Notes: a model not told the origin generated them from the sequence alone. Shown: positions 47,461-58,490, counted from the first letter of the stretch. The stretch: DNA of 64,000 bases from Morinoia aosen (GCA_030386875.1 CM059572.1:41580232-41644231); one strand, 5' to 3'. Numbers and translations are program-made.

Positions 47461-47905
47461 AAACAGAGTAGCTGTAGCGGAACACAGCCGGACTAGCAGC
47501 TACAACAGTAGCTGTAAAAAAACAGAGTAGCTGTAGCGGAACACAGCCGCACTAGCAGCTCCAACAGTAGCTGTAACAAAACAGAGTAGCTGTAGCGGAA
47601 CACAGCCGCACTAGCAGCTCCAACAGTAGCTGTGACAAAACAGAGTAGCTGTAGCGGAACACAGCCGCACTAGCAGCTCCAACAGTAGCTGTAACAAAAC
47701 AGAGTAGCTGTAGCGGAACACAGCCGCACTAGCAGCTCCAACAGTAGCTGTGACAAAACAGAGTAGCTGTAGCGGAACACAGCCGCACTAGCAGCTCCAA
47801 CAGTAGCTGTAACAAAACAGAGTAGCTGTAGCGGAACACAGCCGCACTAGCAGCTCCAACAGTAGCTGTAACAAAACAGAGTAGCTGTAGCGGAACACAG
47901 CACCA
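47461..47905. repeat. 59-bp minisatellite
   Basis: About seven and a half copies of CAGAGTAGCTGTAGCGGAAC then ACAGCCGCACTAGCAGCTC then CAACAGTAGCTGTAACAAAA. They are nearly identical apart from a TAACA/TGACA variant. On the minus strand each unit contains an acceptor-like TTTTGTTACAG. Confidence 0.92.
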
Positions 47906-48190
47906 CTAGCAGCTGCAAGAGCAGCTCTAAATAAACACGACAGCTGTAGCACACAGGACACGACAGCTGCAGCAGTCGCAGACCCACAGCCCGAGACGGA
48001 CCCTGCCGTGCCTCAGAACAGCTCCTAAGTCCAGGAGATGTATTTGAACTTGCGCTATTTGCACGCGGCAAATCCGCTCAGCAGCTACTGACTCGCGCCC
48101 TCGGACTGCGCGCCGTGCTGCTCTGATGTTGCTGCTCCACCTCGTCCCTGGTGTGCTGTGCTGGCTGCTGCGTGCAGCGTTGTGCCTTCT
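47906..48190. other. GC-rich island between divergent arrays
   Basis: GC-rich sequence with a short plus-strand frame (MLLLHLVPGVLCWLLRAAL then CLLLCA) at about 48126-48203 and a minus-strand frame at 48071-47847. Signal-peptide-like composition is visible in the plus frame but nothing else. Arrays run away from the island on both sides. Confidence 0.35.
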
Positions 48191-48530
48191 GTTGTGCGCC
48201 TAGTGTGTAGTACATACCTCATTATGTCTACTGCGTTGTGCCTAGTGCTGTGCGCCTAGTGTATCACATCTGTGACATTGTACCTACTAAATCATACCTC
48301 CTGCATTGCACCTACTGCATTGTATCTACTGCATTATACCTACGGTATTGTGCCTACTGCTTCATACCTACTGCATTATACATACTGCATTATATTATCC
48401 CCCCACCATCATACCCACTGCATTATACCCACGGTATTATGCCTACTGCTTACACCTATTGCATTACACCTGCTACATTATACACACTGTCATACACCTG
48501 CTGCAATATGCGCGTTTATTGCATGCTCTT
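48191..48530. repeat. Degenerate array, about 15-bp unit
   Basis: Units resemble TACTGCATTATACCTAC. They are more regular at 48290-48490. The overlapping plus-strand frames (98-131 codons) are artefacts. Confidence 0.8.
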
Positions 48531-50500
48531 CTGAATTTAAATGTTCAATAAATAAATATCTCCAAACTGTAAAGACGGCTGTGAAATTCACTGCACAAAC
48601 TAGACATGACAACTTACAATTCGAGTACGGATTCTCAATTGCAAATTTTTTAACCTCTTATGATTAAGAATTTGTTCGCGCAGAATATCATTCGCTATTA
48701 TACAGTATTAAATGTGCATTTTATCATAGTTTTCAACGTGAACTGAACATATTTCTCAAGTTCTAGGCTCAATTGTATTACAGAAGTCATTCTCGTATAA
48801 ACCAGTTTCATGATCCTGCTCTTTTTAGAATCACCACTGGAAAAGCGTCATATTTCTTCGACAAGTAAATGACCTTCATGGTATTTATATTATTTATTTT
48901 TATTGAATACTTTTTCATCGATAGACCTGTGTTGCTAATGGCCAACGCTATTGACTTGCCAGCTGCAATGGTCAACGTATGGAAATGTGTTCCAAATTAG
49001 AGTGTTTTGGGGCCCTAAAGTGTACCGTACGTTATTCCAAGAGTGGACCATAGCTCTCGCTACCTCGTTATGGCAAATGTTGAAAAATAAAAATATTCTT
49101 GTTCTTCGTGTTGGAATTTCCGGCCAAATGTTAGATGGTATTTTACATGCATGTAAACATTTAAATTTGTAATTATTAATCAATAAGATACATGGGTATA
49201 TTTTTTTCTTAGTAGACAATGCGTCATTGACTACAACATATTTGTATTTAGCAAGACAATTAACGAACCATTTCCAATAAAGGTCGTCTCACATTTTACT
49301 CCCTTGAATGCCTGAACGATTACGTTAATTTTGTAGGGCAAGCAAAGCCTGGAATGTGCTGTACTGCGACCGTTCTGTTAAAACTCAGATCTACTCGGAG
49401 AAGAGTAGATTTTTATTTGGCCTCGATCGCTCGGTTCGTAGCTATTTCAATTCATTTTCTGCTAAAATCTCAAAAGATTAAGGTAACCTCCATGAATATA
49501 ATAAATGAACAAAATGATAGTATTTCATTAAAATGATTTTTGATGGAAGTAACGATTGATTAGGACATGCTTCGTGAGATTCAACTCTCTTCCGATTGAT
49601 AAAAACATGTTTCGAGAAAGATCTAAGATTCCTCGGTTTTGTTTTATGTCTACGGACTTTACAACCAACATTTAAGTTACTTCACAGATGCAAAGAAACG
49701 TGGGTATTGAAGTGGACTAACTATTCCTATAAAGATACCACTCATTCTTACGATGTTGGTCGAAGATACGAATTTTTTCAGAATTACATACCTTAGATGA
49801 AAAAACGACTTTTTCCACCCTTACCTCATGTCACGCACATCAAATGAATGACGTTGCTTCAACAAAATGACCTTAGAGTGTCTGCAGCTAAAGCGAGCTC
49901 TGTGATATGGATCTTTTTTGAAAAGAACGTCCGGCAAAGCAAATATTTGTTACTCTATACTGCAGCTAAAGCATCTTCACCAGCACGCAATGAGTGAGCT
50001 CTTTGATTTTTAATTCGCCGAGTACTGAAAATTTTAGTTTGTAAGGAAAACAACGAATTTTATTTAAGGACTAATTTAAAAAGTTTCTATATTGTTTATG
50101 GGATGATCTTTAAAAGATTTTAATAACCCACAAACCAAAAAGATGTATTCACAGGTTATCAAAAATTTTAATACATCACTTGCGGAAAGAGCTCATACAC
50201 GCCTCGTTTCAAAAGGGTTGATATACTTCTCGTATCATAATTGCTACTATTACACCCCTATTGGCATTGTTGCAGAGTTTCGATACGCCTCGTAGTAAAG
50301 CATTTTAATGCAATCCGGTTTAAAAATATGCTTGAATACGCTGCGTAGTTCATGAATTCTCACGCTATTCGCTATTAAAAAATTTCAACATGCCATGCAA
50401 TTAAAAAGATTTATACTCAACAGGAAAAATAAGCGTTAACAAGCTAAATATGAAAAAGTTTTGCAAACGGCTTTGAAGTTTTGATGCCTCACGTGTTGAA
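48531..50500. other. No gene recognised
   Basis: AT-rich. The stretch 48920-49140 reads almost through on both strands and contains TTGACTTGCCAGCTGCAATG and GGGGCCCTAAAGTGTACC. It looks like a fragment of a dispersed repeat rather than a host gene. Confidence 0.45.
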
Positions 50501-50730
50501 TTTCAGTTCAATCTAGTACGAATGAGGCAAAAATTTCAGTTCAATCTAGTACGAATGAGGCAAAAATTTCAGTTCAATCTAGTACGAATGAGGCAAAAAT
50601 TTCAGTTCAATCTAGTACGAATGAGGCAAAAATTTCAGTTCAATCTAGTACGAATGAGGCAAAAATTTCAGTTCAATCTAGTACGAATGAGGCAAAAATT
50701 TCAGTTCAATCTAGTACGAATGAGGCAAAA
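50501..50730. repeat. 33-bp minisatellite, seven essentially identical copies
   Basis: The unit is TTTCAGTTCAATCTAGTACG then AATGAGGCAAAAA. I see no differences between the complete copies. The period of 33 gives an open frame of MRQKFQFNLVR repeated six times, which I regard as fortuitous. Confidence 0.95.
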
Positions 50731-51544
50731 TCAAGAGCAGCCGCCAATTTCACAACGAAGTTTAACGAACTCGTTTAGAAATATTCCTCGCTGCCGATGT
50801 AGCAAAGACACAATACGAACACATCATTTGGTAAAGCTCGTACCACGCAAATGATGCCCAAATTTCGATAAGATGCTGCGAGTGGATTTTTAATTCGGCA
50901 GTAAACATATGCTCCTCCCAGTTGTTTTTCCCAAACTTTAATTGCCACACGAACTCTCATTTGACCATTGAGGTGTTGCCATAATTTTTTTAAAAATAAA
51001 ATGCGCTTTATTAAGTTGCGCTTTTTTAGGAACTCGGAATTTTTATGCGATCTTATCTACCAGCTCATTTCCATGCATTCGTGTCTGCTCATTTCCGATC
51101 GTTTGACCTGTTTTTTTGAAAAAGTGCGTGTTTGTTTTTTACGTGCATTTTGTCTTACCATCTTTAAACAACACCAGAATATGGATTCAATTTTCTCGTT
51201 CTCCATTGAAATCAATATCAAGAATTACTCACACGTTCACCGTATTCATGAAGGCACAACGCAGCTTTCACGATGGAGCTTCAAGCTATCAAAGCAATAT
51301 CCCAACGCACAAAAATCCGGCTGCAAATATTTTCGGTTGGGCAACACGACACCATTTTTCGATATCGGAGATGAAGAGATCAATTTAATTAAGGGGAGAT
51401 AACATGGATGTCGGCTTGCGATCCCAGCCTCAAGAAACACAATCCTTTAGATCCATCGCAGGCTCAGCGTCACGATCCTGCACTTGTTTAATGAAAGACC
51501 ACGGCATGATGAGCCCACAGCATACCTGGCTTGCGGACGGCTTC
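50731..51544. other. No gene recognised
   Basis: The plus-strand frame at 50968-51402 (144 codons) is among the longest non-repetitive frames but shows no motif, no signal peptide and no conserved-looking segment. Confidence 0.45.
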
Positions 51545-51900
51545 GCGTTCGTTCATGTTTAAGCGTAATTCGTTACAATGTGATGTTAAATTTGCAACAA
51601 TTTTGTCTTTGTTCAAGATGTAGACGATGTGTAGAAGTGTGTTCTAAAACTGATAATAATTTGGCGTTGGTTCAAAATGTATAAGCATGTATAGAAAAGT
51701 GACATTTGGGTTTATTTTACCGTTCGTTCAAAATGTAGAAGTATGAGTAGAAAAGTGATCTGAAATTTGCAATAATTTAGAGAGTAATCTGAGGTTTGGA
51801 TTAATTTAGCAATCGTTCAAGATGTAGAAGTATGAGTAAAATATGATCTAAAATTTGCCATAATTAAGCGTCCGTTCAAGTTTTAGAATGATTCCTAAAA
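51545..51900. repeat. Degenerate array, about 60-bp unit
   Basis: Diverged units share GTTCAAAATGTAGAAGTATG, AGTAGAAAAGTGATCT and AAATTTGCAATAATTTAG. Confidence 0.7.
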
Positions 51901-52052
51901 ATGTAATGAACGTTTTTTTACATTGATATGGAATAATGATTTGGAATTGTTTAATAACATCTTACTTTACGTGAGGTATGCTAAGCAATACGGGTGTTGA
52001 GCGCATCCAGGGGACTTAGCGCCCTAGGTTGTGTAGGATTATTGAGGTTTAG

Positions 52053-52091
52053 GCGGAGAGCTGCGGGGCTCTGGTGTGTTGGTGCAGGTCA
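52053..52091 (+). CDS. Candidate microexon at the head of a GGT-rich array
   Basis: GC-rich 39-base block after GAGGTTTAG and before GTGATGG. The frame is undetermined. The donor side is identical in style to the minus-strand block at 35594: CAG, then GTGATG, then array. Confidence 0.15.
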
Positions 52092-52680
52092 GGTGATGGT
52101 GGTGTGTTGGTGGTGGTGTGTTGATGGTGGTGTGTTGGTGGTGGTGTGTTGGTGGTGGTATGTTGATGGTGGTGTGTTGGTGGTGGTGTGTTGATGGTGG
52201 TGTGTAGGTGGTGGTGTGTTGGTGGGGATTGTTTTGATGGTGGTGTGTTGGTGGTGGTGTGTTGGTAGTGGTGTGTTGATGGTGGTGTGTTGGTGGTGGT
52301 ATGTTGATGGTGGTATGTTGGTGGTGTTGTGTTGGTGGTGGTGTGTTGGTGGTGGTGTGTTGATGGTGGTGTGTTGATGGTGGTGTGTTGGTGGTGGTGT
52401 GTTGGTGGTGGTGTGTAGGTGGTGGTGTGTTGGTGGGGGTGTGTTGATGGTGGTGTGTTGGTGGTGGTGTGTTGGTGGGGGTGTGTTGATGGTGGTGTGT
52501 TGGTGGTGGTGTGTTGGTAGTGGTGTGTTGATGGTGGTGTGTTGGTGGTGGTATGTTGATGGTGGTGTGTTGGTGGGGGTGTGTTGGTGGGGGAATGATG
52601 ATGGTGGTATGTTGATGGTGGCATGTTGATGGTGGTATACTGATGGTGGTGTTTTGATGGTGGTATGCTGATGCTTGTAC
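52092..52680. repeat. GGT-rich minisatellite, 15-bp based
   Basis: Units of GGTGGTGTGTTGGTG and GATGGTGGTGTGTTG. The first intron-side bases, GTGATGGTGGTGTGTTGG, match the unit TTGATGGTGGTGTGTTGG at all but one position. The 237-codon and 191-codon minus-strand frames are artefacts. Confidence 0.92.
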
Positions 52681-52789
52681 TAACTTATATATTAGATTTC
52701 TGATGGAGATTGAAATCATTTCTACATATGCCGTATATTTATTCTTCCACACAGTGCACTCGAGGGGGTACCAACTACCTTTAGTACCA

Positions 52790-53110
52790 GATGGTTGTGC
52801 GCTGTTAGTAGTATGCTGATGCTGGTACGCTGATGGTGCTATGCTGATGGTAGCATGGTGATGGTGGCATTATGATGTTAGTAAGCTGATAGTGATATAC
52901 TGACGGTGGTGTACTGATAATGGTATGCTGAGGGGGGTGCTGATGGCTGTGTGCTGATGGAGGTATACGGACAATAGTATACTGATAGAGTAATACTGAC
53001 AGCGCCACACTGTGGGAAGTGGATTGATATAGGTACTGATAAAGACGTAGTAATAGGGATATGGTGTGTTGAAAGGCATACGCTGGCAGTAGTAAGCCGA
53101 GACTGGTTTG
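52790..53110. repeat. Decayed continuation of the GGT-rich array
   Basis: Diverged 15-bp units such as GCTGATGGTGCTATGCTG continue after a 110-bp non-repetitive interruption (52681-52789). They become less regular to the right. Confidence 0.7.
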
Positions 53111-53830
53111 CTGTTAATAATATGAAAGCATGAATCTTGGATGCCGGTAGTATTTAACATTACCATTCTTTTTTGTATTTTCGCTTTTGTTTTGTTGTGT
53201 TACTTTGTCAAGCTATTTGTGTGGGCCAAGTTTGGTATCTATGTAAGCATAGGCTTACAACTATATCATGTATTCTCGATCGTTTGGAAACGTTCTTAAA
53301 GTGCTTTTAACATTTTGTGAGTCTGCTTCAGAATGTCGGTTTTGGACTCCTTGTTTTACCGCTATCTCCTCTCAAATGGTGATTAAGGTGGTCAAACTTT
53401 TTCTGTACTGTAATTAGAATGCATTGTTTCAAAATGCGAACATTTTTTGCGCCATTGTGTTGCTAACAAGTATTTTCTATAGTATCTGATCCGATGTAAA
53501 TATCGTCAGTTCGAACATTACGATAGTAAATGATTTTTACAATTGTCATTATAGTTACTATGTACATTTAAATATTCCTATCTCGCCAGGAGGCAGTGAT
53601 ATTTTAAATATTTTCAGTATAGTGTCCTTGCAAAAAATTTAAGACATTTTCGACTTCTATTACGAAACATTACATCACTTTTGTTAAAAACCCGCAGAAG
53701 TTCAGTAAAAATGCGTTACTCTTCGTCAAAAATACAACAAGTAAAAAACCTGCTCTCGTGCGCCCCGAAGCGCAGCTGCGAGACACGCCATCGTTGGTCG
53801 CTCGTGCTGCTGCCACGGAGTATGTTTGCT
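53111..53830. other. No gene recognised
   Basis: AT-rich sequence between the decayed array and the duplicated block. Confidence 0.5.
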
Positions 53831-54132
53831 TGCCCGATTTCATTTGTTCAATGAAATCGACTACGCCTTCCTTGTTAAAAGTCGTGGCAGTGTCTGGAAT
53901 TGTCTACGCTGTGAGGCACTTTTGTGCCAATTTAGAGTTGTGGTGTACTAATAGTTCTGGTCCCCACAAAGATAGCTGAAATCCTTTACAATTCAGTGCT
54001 GGAATCTAGATTGCCCGACTTCATTTGTTCAGGGAAATTGACGACTCATTCCTAGTTAAAAGTCGGAGCAGTGTCTGGAATGATTTTTACAGTTTGCGCT
54101 GTGAAGCACTTTTGTGCCAGTTGAGAGTTGTG
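53831..54132. repeat. Two diverged copies of an about 115-bp block
   Basis: TTGCCCGATTTCATTTGTTC to CACTTTTGTGCCAATTTAGA (53831-53944) recurs with changes at 54012-54132. Shared words include AAAAGTCG, GCAGTGTCTGGAAT and GTGA-GCACTTTTGTGCCA. The plus-strand frame at 53758-53979 is not kept open in the second copy, so I do not call it a gene. Confidence 0.75.
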
Positions 54133-54159
54133 GGTCTCACGCCTCTAGGGGAGAAATGT

Positions 54160-54440
54160 GAAGTCTCGAGCTGAGAGTTAAGTAGGCCTGTTTTTGTTAA
54201 AAATGAAATATGACTTTCTTCTGACTCAGACTTTTTTCTTACACTTCTATCATATTTCATGCCCTTTCTCAATTTACTGCTTCTATTCACACAAGACCTT
54301 ACTTGGGAACACTCGGTGTGCATAGCTATTGTTGCGTTTGCTCAACTCCATACTAAATGGTGCCTGCATCCGTCCTCTCTTTGGACATCTTTGTTTTGGT
54401 AAGGGAGGCTGAAACTGACTCAAATCTAATCTGATTTCTG
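54160..54440 (+). repeat. Unclassified dispersed repeat, copy B
   Basis: Homologous to 42780 and 57440. It has AGTTAAGTAGGCC, ATATTTCATGCCCTTTCTCA, CATACTAAATGGTGCC, CTCTCTTTGGACATCTTTG and GGAGGCTGAAACTGAC. It carries an insertion of about 40 bases relative to copy C. Confidence 0.7.
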
Positions 54441-55221
54441 TTAGACATCCGGCACTTACGAGTATGAGTAAGGTCTCTCACAAGACTCCTGTGTATAAAA
54501 GAAGCGCAAAGAAGGATTTAACACTTTGACTGCGGCAGGTAAAACTGAAGTTTTACATTACACTCAAGTTTAAAATCAATTGTAGTAAGCAGTGCTGAAA
54601 ATAGTAAACGTTAACTGAGTCCTTCATTTAGTGCCTTCATTTAGTTTTCATTGAGTATTTATGAAAATTTAGTTTGTGACTACTGGTCGGTCAGCAGCAT
54701 CCTGAAAATCCCCTCCGTGTACCACCTATGGATCACGTCGCAGTCAAAGTGTCAAGGGACGTTACTCGTATTATTTCACAGATAACTCTTGTGTCCAGGC
54801 ATGGTGAATACCTGGACACAACCGCCTTACTCAACATGCCAGCGCCGCAACACCAAGCCTTAGTCTGTCAGAGGGTAACACGATTCTTTCTCAGACAGAG
54901 TTCACAGAATGCCCGTTTTTGTCGCTAAAATACATAAATTTGGCCAATTTTATGATAAAATACTATCCCCTAAAAACCCCAAAACACCTGGCTACTGTGC
55001 AACGTTGAATCATTTTCAAGACCAAATCTGATAATTGAGGCCAGAAAAACGCAAATCTAGCCACCGTGCCCAAAGTTCCCCTGTAGCCACTCGTGACAAG
55101 ATTAGCAGCGGGGTCGGGATTACACAGCACACACCACAACAGACTGCAAGTCGTGACGAAGGTTTGCCGGCGCTTTTGTGTACAGCAGATGGCAAAGCAC
55201 AGCCGAGGTGTTGGTTGTGGT
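54441..55221. other. No gene assigned
   Basis: The plus-strand frame at 54728-54928 contains a perfect hairpin and no known motif. At about 55178-55221 acceptor-like GTGTACAG and donor-like GAG GTGTTGG flank a short block just before the next array. Confidence 0.4.
54789..54821. repeat. Perfect 11-bp inverted repeat with an 11-base loop
   Basis: TTGTGTCCAGG and CCTGGACACAA are exact reverse complements. No run of T residues follows and no known RNA element fits. Confidence 0.8.
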
Positions 55222-55503
55222 CAGTTCCATGGTGGTGTGTGGTGCTGCACGGTTGTGTGTGGTGCTGCACGGTGGTGTGTGGTGCTGCACGGTGGTGTGT
55301 GGTGCTGCACGGTAGTGTGTGGTGCTGCACGGTGGTGTGTGGTGCTGCACGGTGGTGTGTGGTGCTGCACGGTGGTGTGTGGTGCTGCACAATGGTGTGT
55401 GGTGCTTCACGGTGGTGTGTGGTGCTGCACGGTGATGTGTGGTGCTACACGGTGGTGTATGGTGCTGCACGGTGATGTGTGGTGCTGCACGGAGGTGTGT
55501 GGT
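55222..55503. repeat. 20-bp minisatellite
   Basis: About 14 copies of GGTGGTGTGTGGTGCTGCAC in exact register, with scattered single-base variants. Frames on both strands (up to 176 codons) are artefacts. The left edge follows the donor-like GAG GTGTTGG. Confidence 0.95.
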
Positions 55504-56666
55504 GCCTGTTTTTAGACTTCTCTTGAACTCAGGTGGTGTAGCGCGCTGGTGCTGAGTTTTACATTTTGATGCAGTTGTATAAGTAGTATTACTTGCATTA
55601 GTTCGCAGATTGGCACAGCTGAAATGAACTGAGCTGCTTCTCTTAGTCATATCTTTGCAGTGAATTTCTGAGGACTTAGTGAGCGCTGCTGCAGATCGTC
55701 GTTGGGATTTCCCTTCTTACCATCAAGGACATTGGGAACTTCAGTTGGCGGTGAGAGTGCATTGTGCAGGTGCGGTTATCTACATGTACTGTATCCATCA
55801 AAGCTATGCAGAACGAAAATATTTTCAGCCCCAGGCCAAAGTAAAAAATTAAAAACCATGTTCGAAAAAGAATGTTCTTTCGAAGTTGTTTCAAGGGGGA
55901 TTCCATGAACACTTCACGCCTGTGTTATTCAGGCCACAGAAATTTGAATATCCCATAAAATACCAAGCCTTTGTAAAAGCCGATACTTCGATCATGTTAA
56001 CTGTTGAGTACACGAAGTGACTGCAGCAGTGATGAAAGAACCTGCGTAATATTAATGAGGAGACACACAGTACTCCTGACAGCAGCGCATGCTGGCGCTG
56101 TCACTCGAAGTTTAGCTTTGAATAATTGGACTCTTACATGTACTGTATGTTAATTTGGTTGTTCAGGTATGTTGTACCTGTGCATTGACATTGCTGGTAT
56201 GTCGAAGCTTAAAGATGTCTAACGATACCCATTGTTTTATGCTCCGTATTGATCTGCTAAATAATTGCTCGATATTTTTATAAAAATGCGTAGATGCGGA
56301 TAACATTTGTATCCTTATGCCGCATTATTCTTCTTAATAATAGCTCGAATTCTCTGTAAAAGATAGGAAATTATCAATCATTCCAACGCCAACTATAAAA
56401 AAATAAAGCAACATGACACTGTAGAACTGGAGTCAGTCGCGTGACGGTTACGCGAAAGCTCTATTATTACCTTTATTTTTTAATTAACCCAACACGCACT
56501 CTTTACTCTGTGTGATATTACCTCCGTGCAAGTGCTGCAACACTCGACTGACTGTAGCCAATAAAGCATGGATCACATAACGCGACTTGTGCGTGTTTAT
56601 GAGAGGGCTTTGCAAGCTTGTGTCATCGCTCAGAAGATCACTCAGATCTTTGCACGCTAGAATGCA
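55504..56666. other. No gene recognised
   Basis: Mixed composition, small open frames without motifs and no array. Confidence 0.5.
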
Positions 56667-56785
56667 ACATATCCCAGTCAAACTTTTTCGCGGAGCATGC
56701 ATGTTTCCCGCCGCCTAAGCAATTTAATTACTTGGGTGGCAAAAAGCATGCATGCAGGCGGCGAAAAAGTTAGACTGGGATGTGT
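56667..56785. mobile_element. Palindromic MITE-like element, copy 2
   Basis: Arms run from ACATATCCCAGTC on the left to GACTGGGATGTGT on the right. The interior matches copy 1 at 26917: AACTTTTTCGC, GCATGCATG, CGCCGCC, then a central AATTTAATTACTTGGG. Inverted ends extend a few bases further than in copy 1. Confidence 0.85.
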
Positions 56786-57435
56786 TCTTTGGTGCTGCGA
56801 GAGCTGAGAGAATGTATGTAGCAGTCCTATGCTTTGATCCTACTCCTCCGAGCACTATCTTGGGAGGGGTACGCCAGTCCGTAATTTCGACCTAACGATG
56901 GAGTAGTGGTTAAGGAGTGCTCATAGGAAACAACATGCAGAGATCAAAATTTGAAACAACACTCACAAAAGTAGAAACAACACATACAAAAAATAGAAGC
57001 AGCAACACTTAGAGAATTTTGGAATTGTTTTTCCGTTTCGTTTTGAAAGTCAAAAAGCGCTCAGTTCCTTTAAAGCCTGAGTATTCAGTTGAATTTCAAT
57101 GCTTTAGAGTCCTTGGTGTTATGTGTTACATCAGTGCTTCTGTCATCTGCAACTGCTACATTTTCAAACAAATTTCTCTAGTGAAGAATCTAGTTTACCA
57201 CCATTCTGTTTCTTTCTTCCTATGTCTCACACTTTTATTTTCACGCCTTGTGTTGATTTGATACGTACTAGCTAGCTTCATCGTTATTGAAAATGTCTCT
57301 GTGACAAAGTACGAGGGGAAATTTTTCCCTTCACGCCCATTTCCATTTTTTATCATATTTATTTTCTTCCACCCAACTTTAAGCTCACTTCCCCTCAGGA
57401 GGATGCAACTATTGTATTAGCACTCCCAGGAGGAA
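56786..57435. other. No gene recognised
   Basis: The plus-strand frame at 57019-57261 (80 codons, with hydrophobic stretches) lacks splice context and known motifs. Confidence 0.45.
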
Positions 57436-57725
57436 CATGCGTTGTCCCGAGTTAAAGGTTGGGTAGGCCTTCCTTTTGTTGAAATTGAATAGGTTTTTTG
57501 TTTTGTTAGTGGCAATCTTTTTTCCGTTCACTGATGTCCTTTTATTTAGCACCTACTACCTGTTTCTTCAACTTATATCGTGTTTCATAAACCTTTTTCG
57601 CAATTAACTGTTCCGCGTTCCCTTAAGTCCACACTAAATAGCATCTTCCTCTTTCCTCTCTTTGAAACGCCTTTATTACGATTAGGCTTAAACTAACATT
57701 TCATCTGATCCGATCTTCAAACTTA
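57436..57725 (+). repeat. Unclassified dispersed repeat, copy C
   Basis: Homologous to 42780 and 54160: GGTTGGGTAGGCCTTCC, TTATATCGTGTTTCATAAAC, CACACTAAATAGCATCTTCC, CTCTCTTTGAAACGCC, GGCTTAAACTAACATTTC. Confidence 0.7.
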
Positions 57726-58254
57726 TCCGAGCGATAATTCATGTTTAACTTCGCCATTTTCAGTTCTCCCTCGCAGTCTGCCGTCACCATTAATTTGCGT
57801 AGGCAATAATTAAGCCGTGCTGGCTGTCGTGTGCATCGCTTGCGTGTGCCTCTGAGGTAATCTATTGCCTCAACTTCCCTAGCGCACGGTTCTCTGAATG
57901 GCCATTTTTCTTCCCAAAAACATCCAATATGGTGTCATTTCACATGATATTTGGCCATAGAGAGCACTCGACATTAGGCAACAGTGAAGAGCTGTTAGAT
58001 CTTAAGTGCTTTTTCTGTTCAAATTTCATGTTATATAGATAAATTTGAAATTTTGTCACACCATAAGACGAACGTGGGAGCTTTGAATCTTGTTCCCAGC
58101 GAGCTACCAAACATTTGAGGCATTTCTCCGTAGGAAAGATTCTTTTCTGACACGTGTTCGATTCTGCTAACGTGAAGGAGATTAGCTGCGGCTTCGCCGC
58201 TAAGATTTCACGTTCTATAAAAAAAGTCTTCACGTGCTCCACTGAGAGAGACTC
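57726..58254. other. No gene recognised
   Basis: A minus-strand frame at 58242-57940 (100 codons) shows no known motif. Confidence 0.45.
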
Positions 58255-58490
58255 AAAAGCTCAAGCGGGTTGTGGTTAATGCTGTTGAGTTCTATCTTAA
58301 ATTCTATGTTGCATTTTAACAACTGATGAAGCACAAAACTCACGAGCGGGTCGTGCTTAAATGCTGTTGGGTTCTATCGTAAATTCTGCATGCGCTCCAT
58401 TTTAATAACTGATGAAGCATAAAACGCACAAGTGGGTTTTCGTTAATGCTGTAGAATTTCATCGTAAATTTTACGCTTCATTTTAATTGA
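58255..58490. repeat. Three diverged copies of an about 85-bp unit
   Basis: Units share AAAGCTCAAGCGGGTTGTG, TTAATGCTGTTGAGTTCTAT, TAAATTCT and TTTTAA-AACTGATGAAGCA. Confidence 0.75.

Noticed and set aside
48238-48667. Tyr/Cys-rich protein frames of up to 131 codons
   Set aside because: They translate the 15-bp repeat in three overlapping phases.
50522-50854. Protein with six MRQKFQFNLVR repeats
   Set aside because: The 33-bp period explains the open frame. There is no signal peptide, no flanking domain and no splice or promoter context.
51994-52194. Short protein-coding gene at the start of the GGT array
   Set aside because: Most of the frame is array; only the first GC-rich bases could be an exon, and they are listed as such at low confidence.
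52039-52752. 237-codon His/Thr/Pro-rich minus-strand frame
   Set aside because: Translation of the GGT-rich minisatellite; two frames are open at once.
55120-55650. 176-codon minus-strand frame with repeated TTVQHHTPPCS-like units
   Set aside because: Artefact of the 20-bp array, which cycles through all frames without stops.
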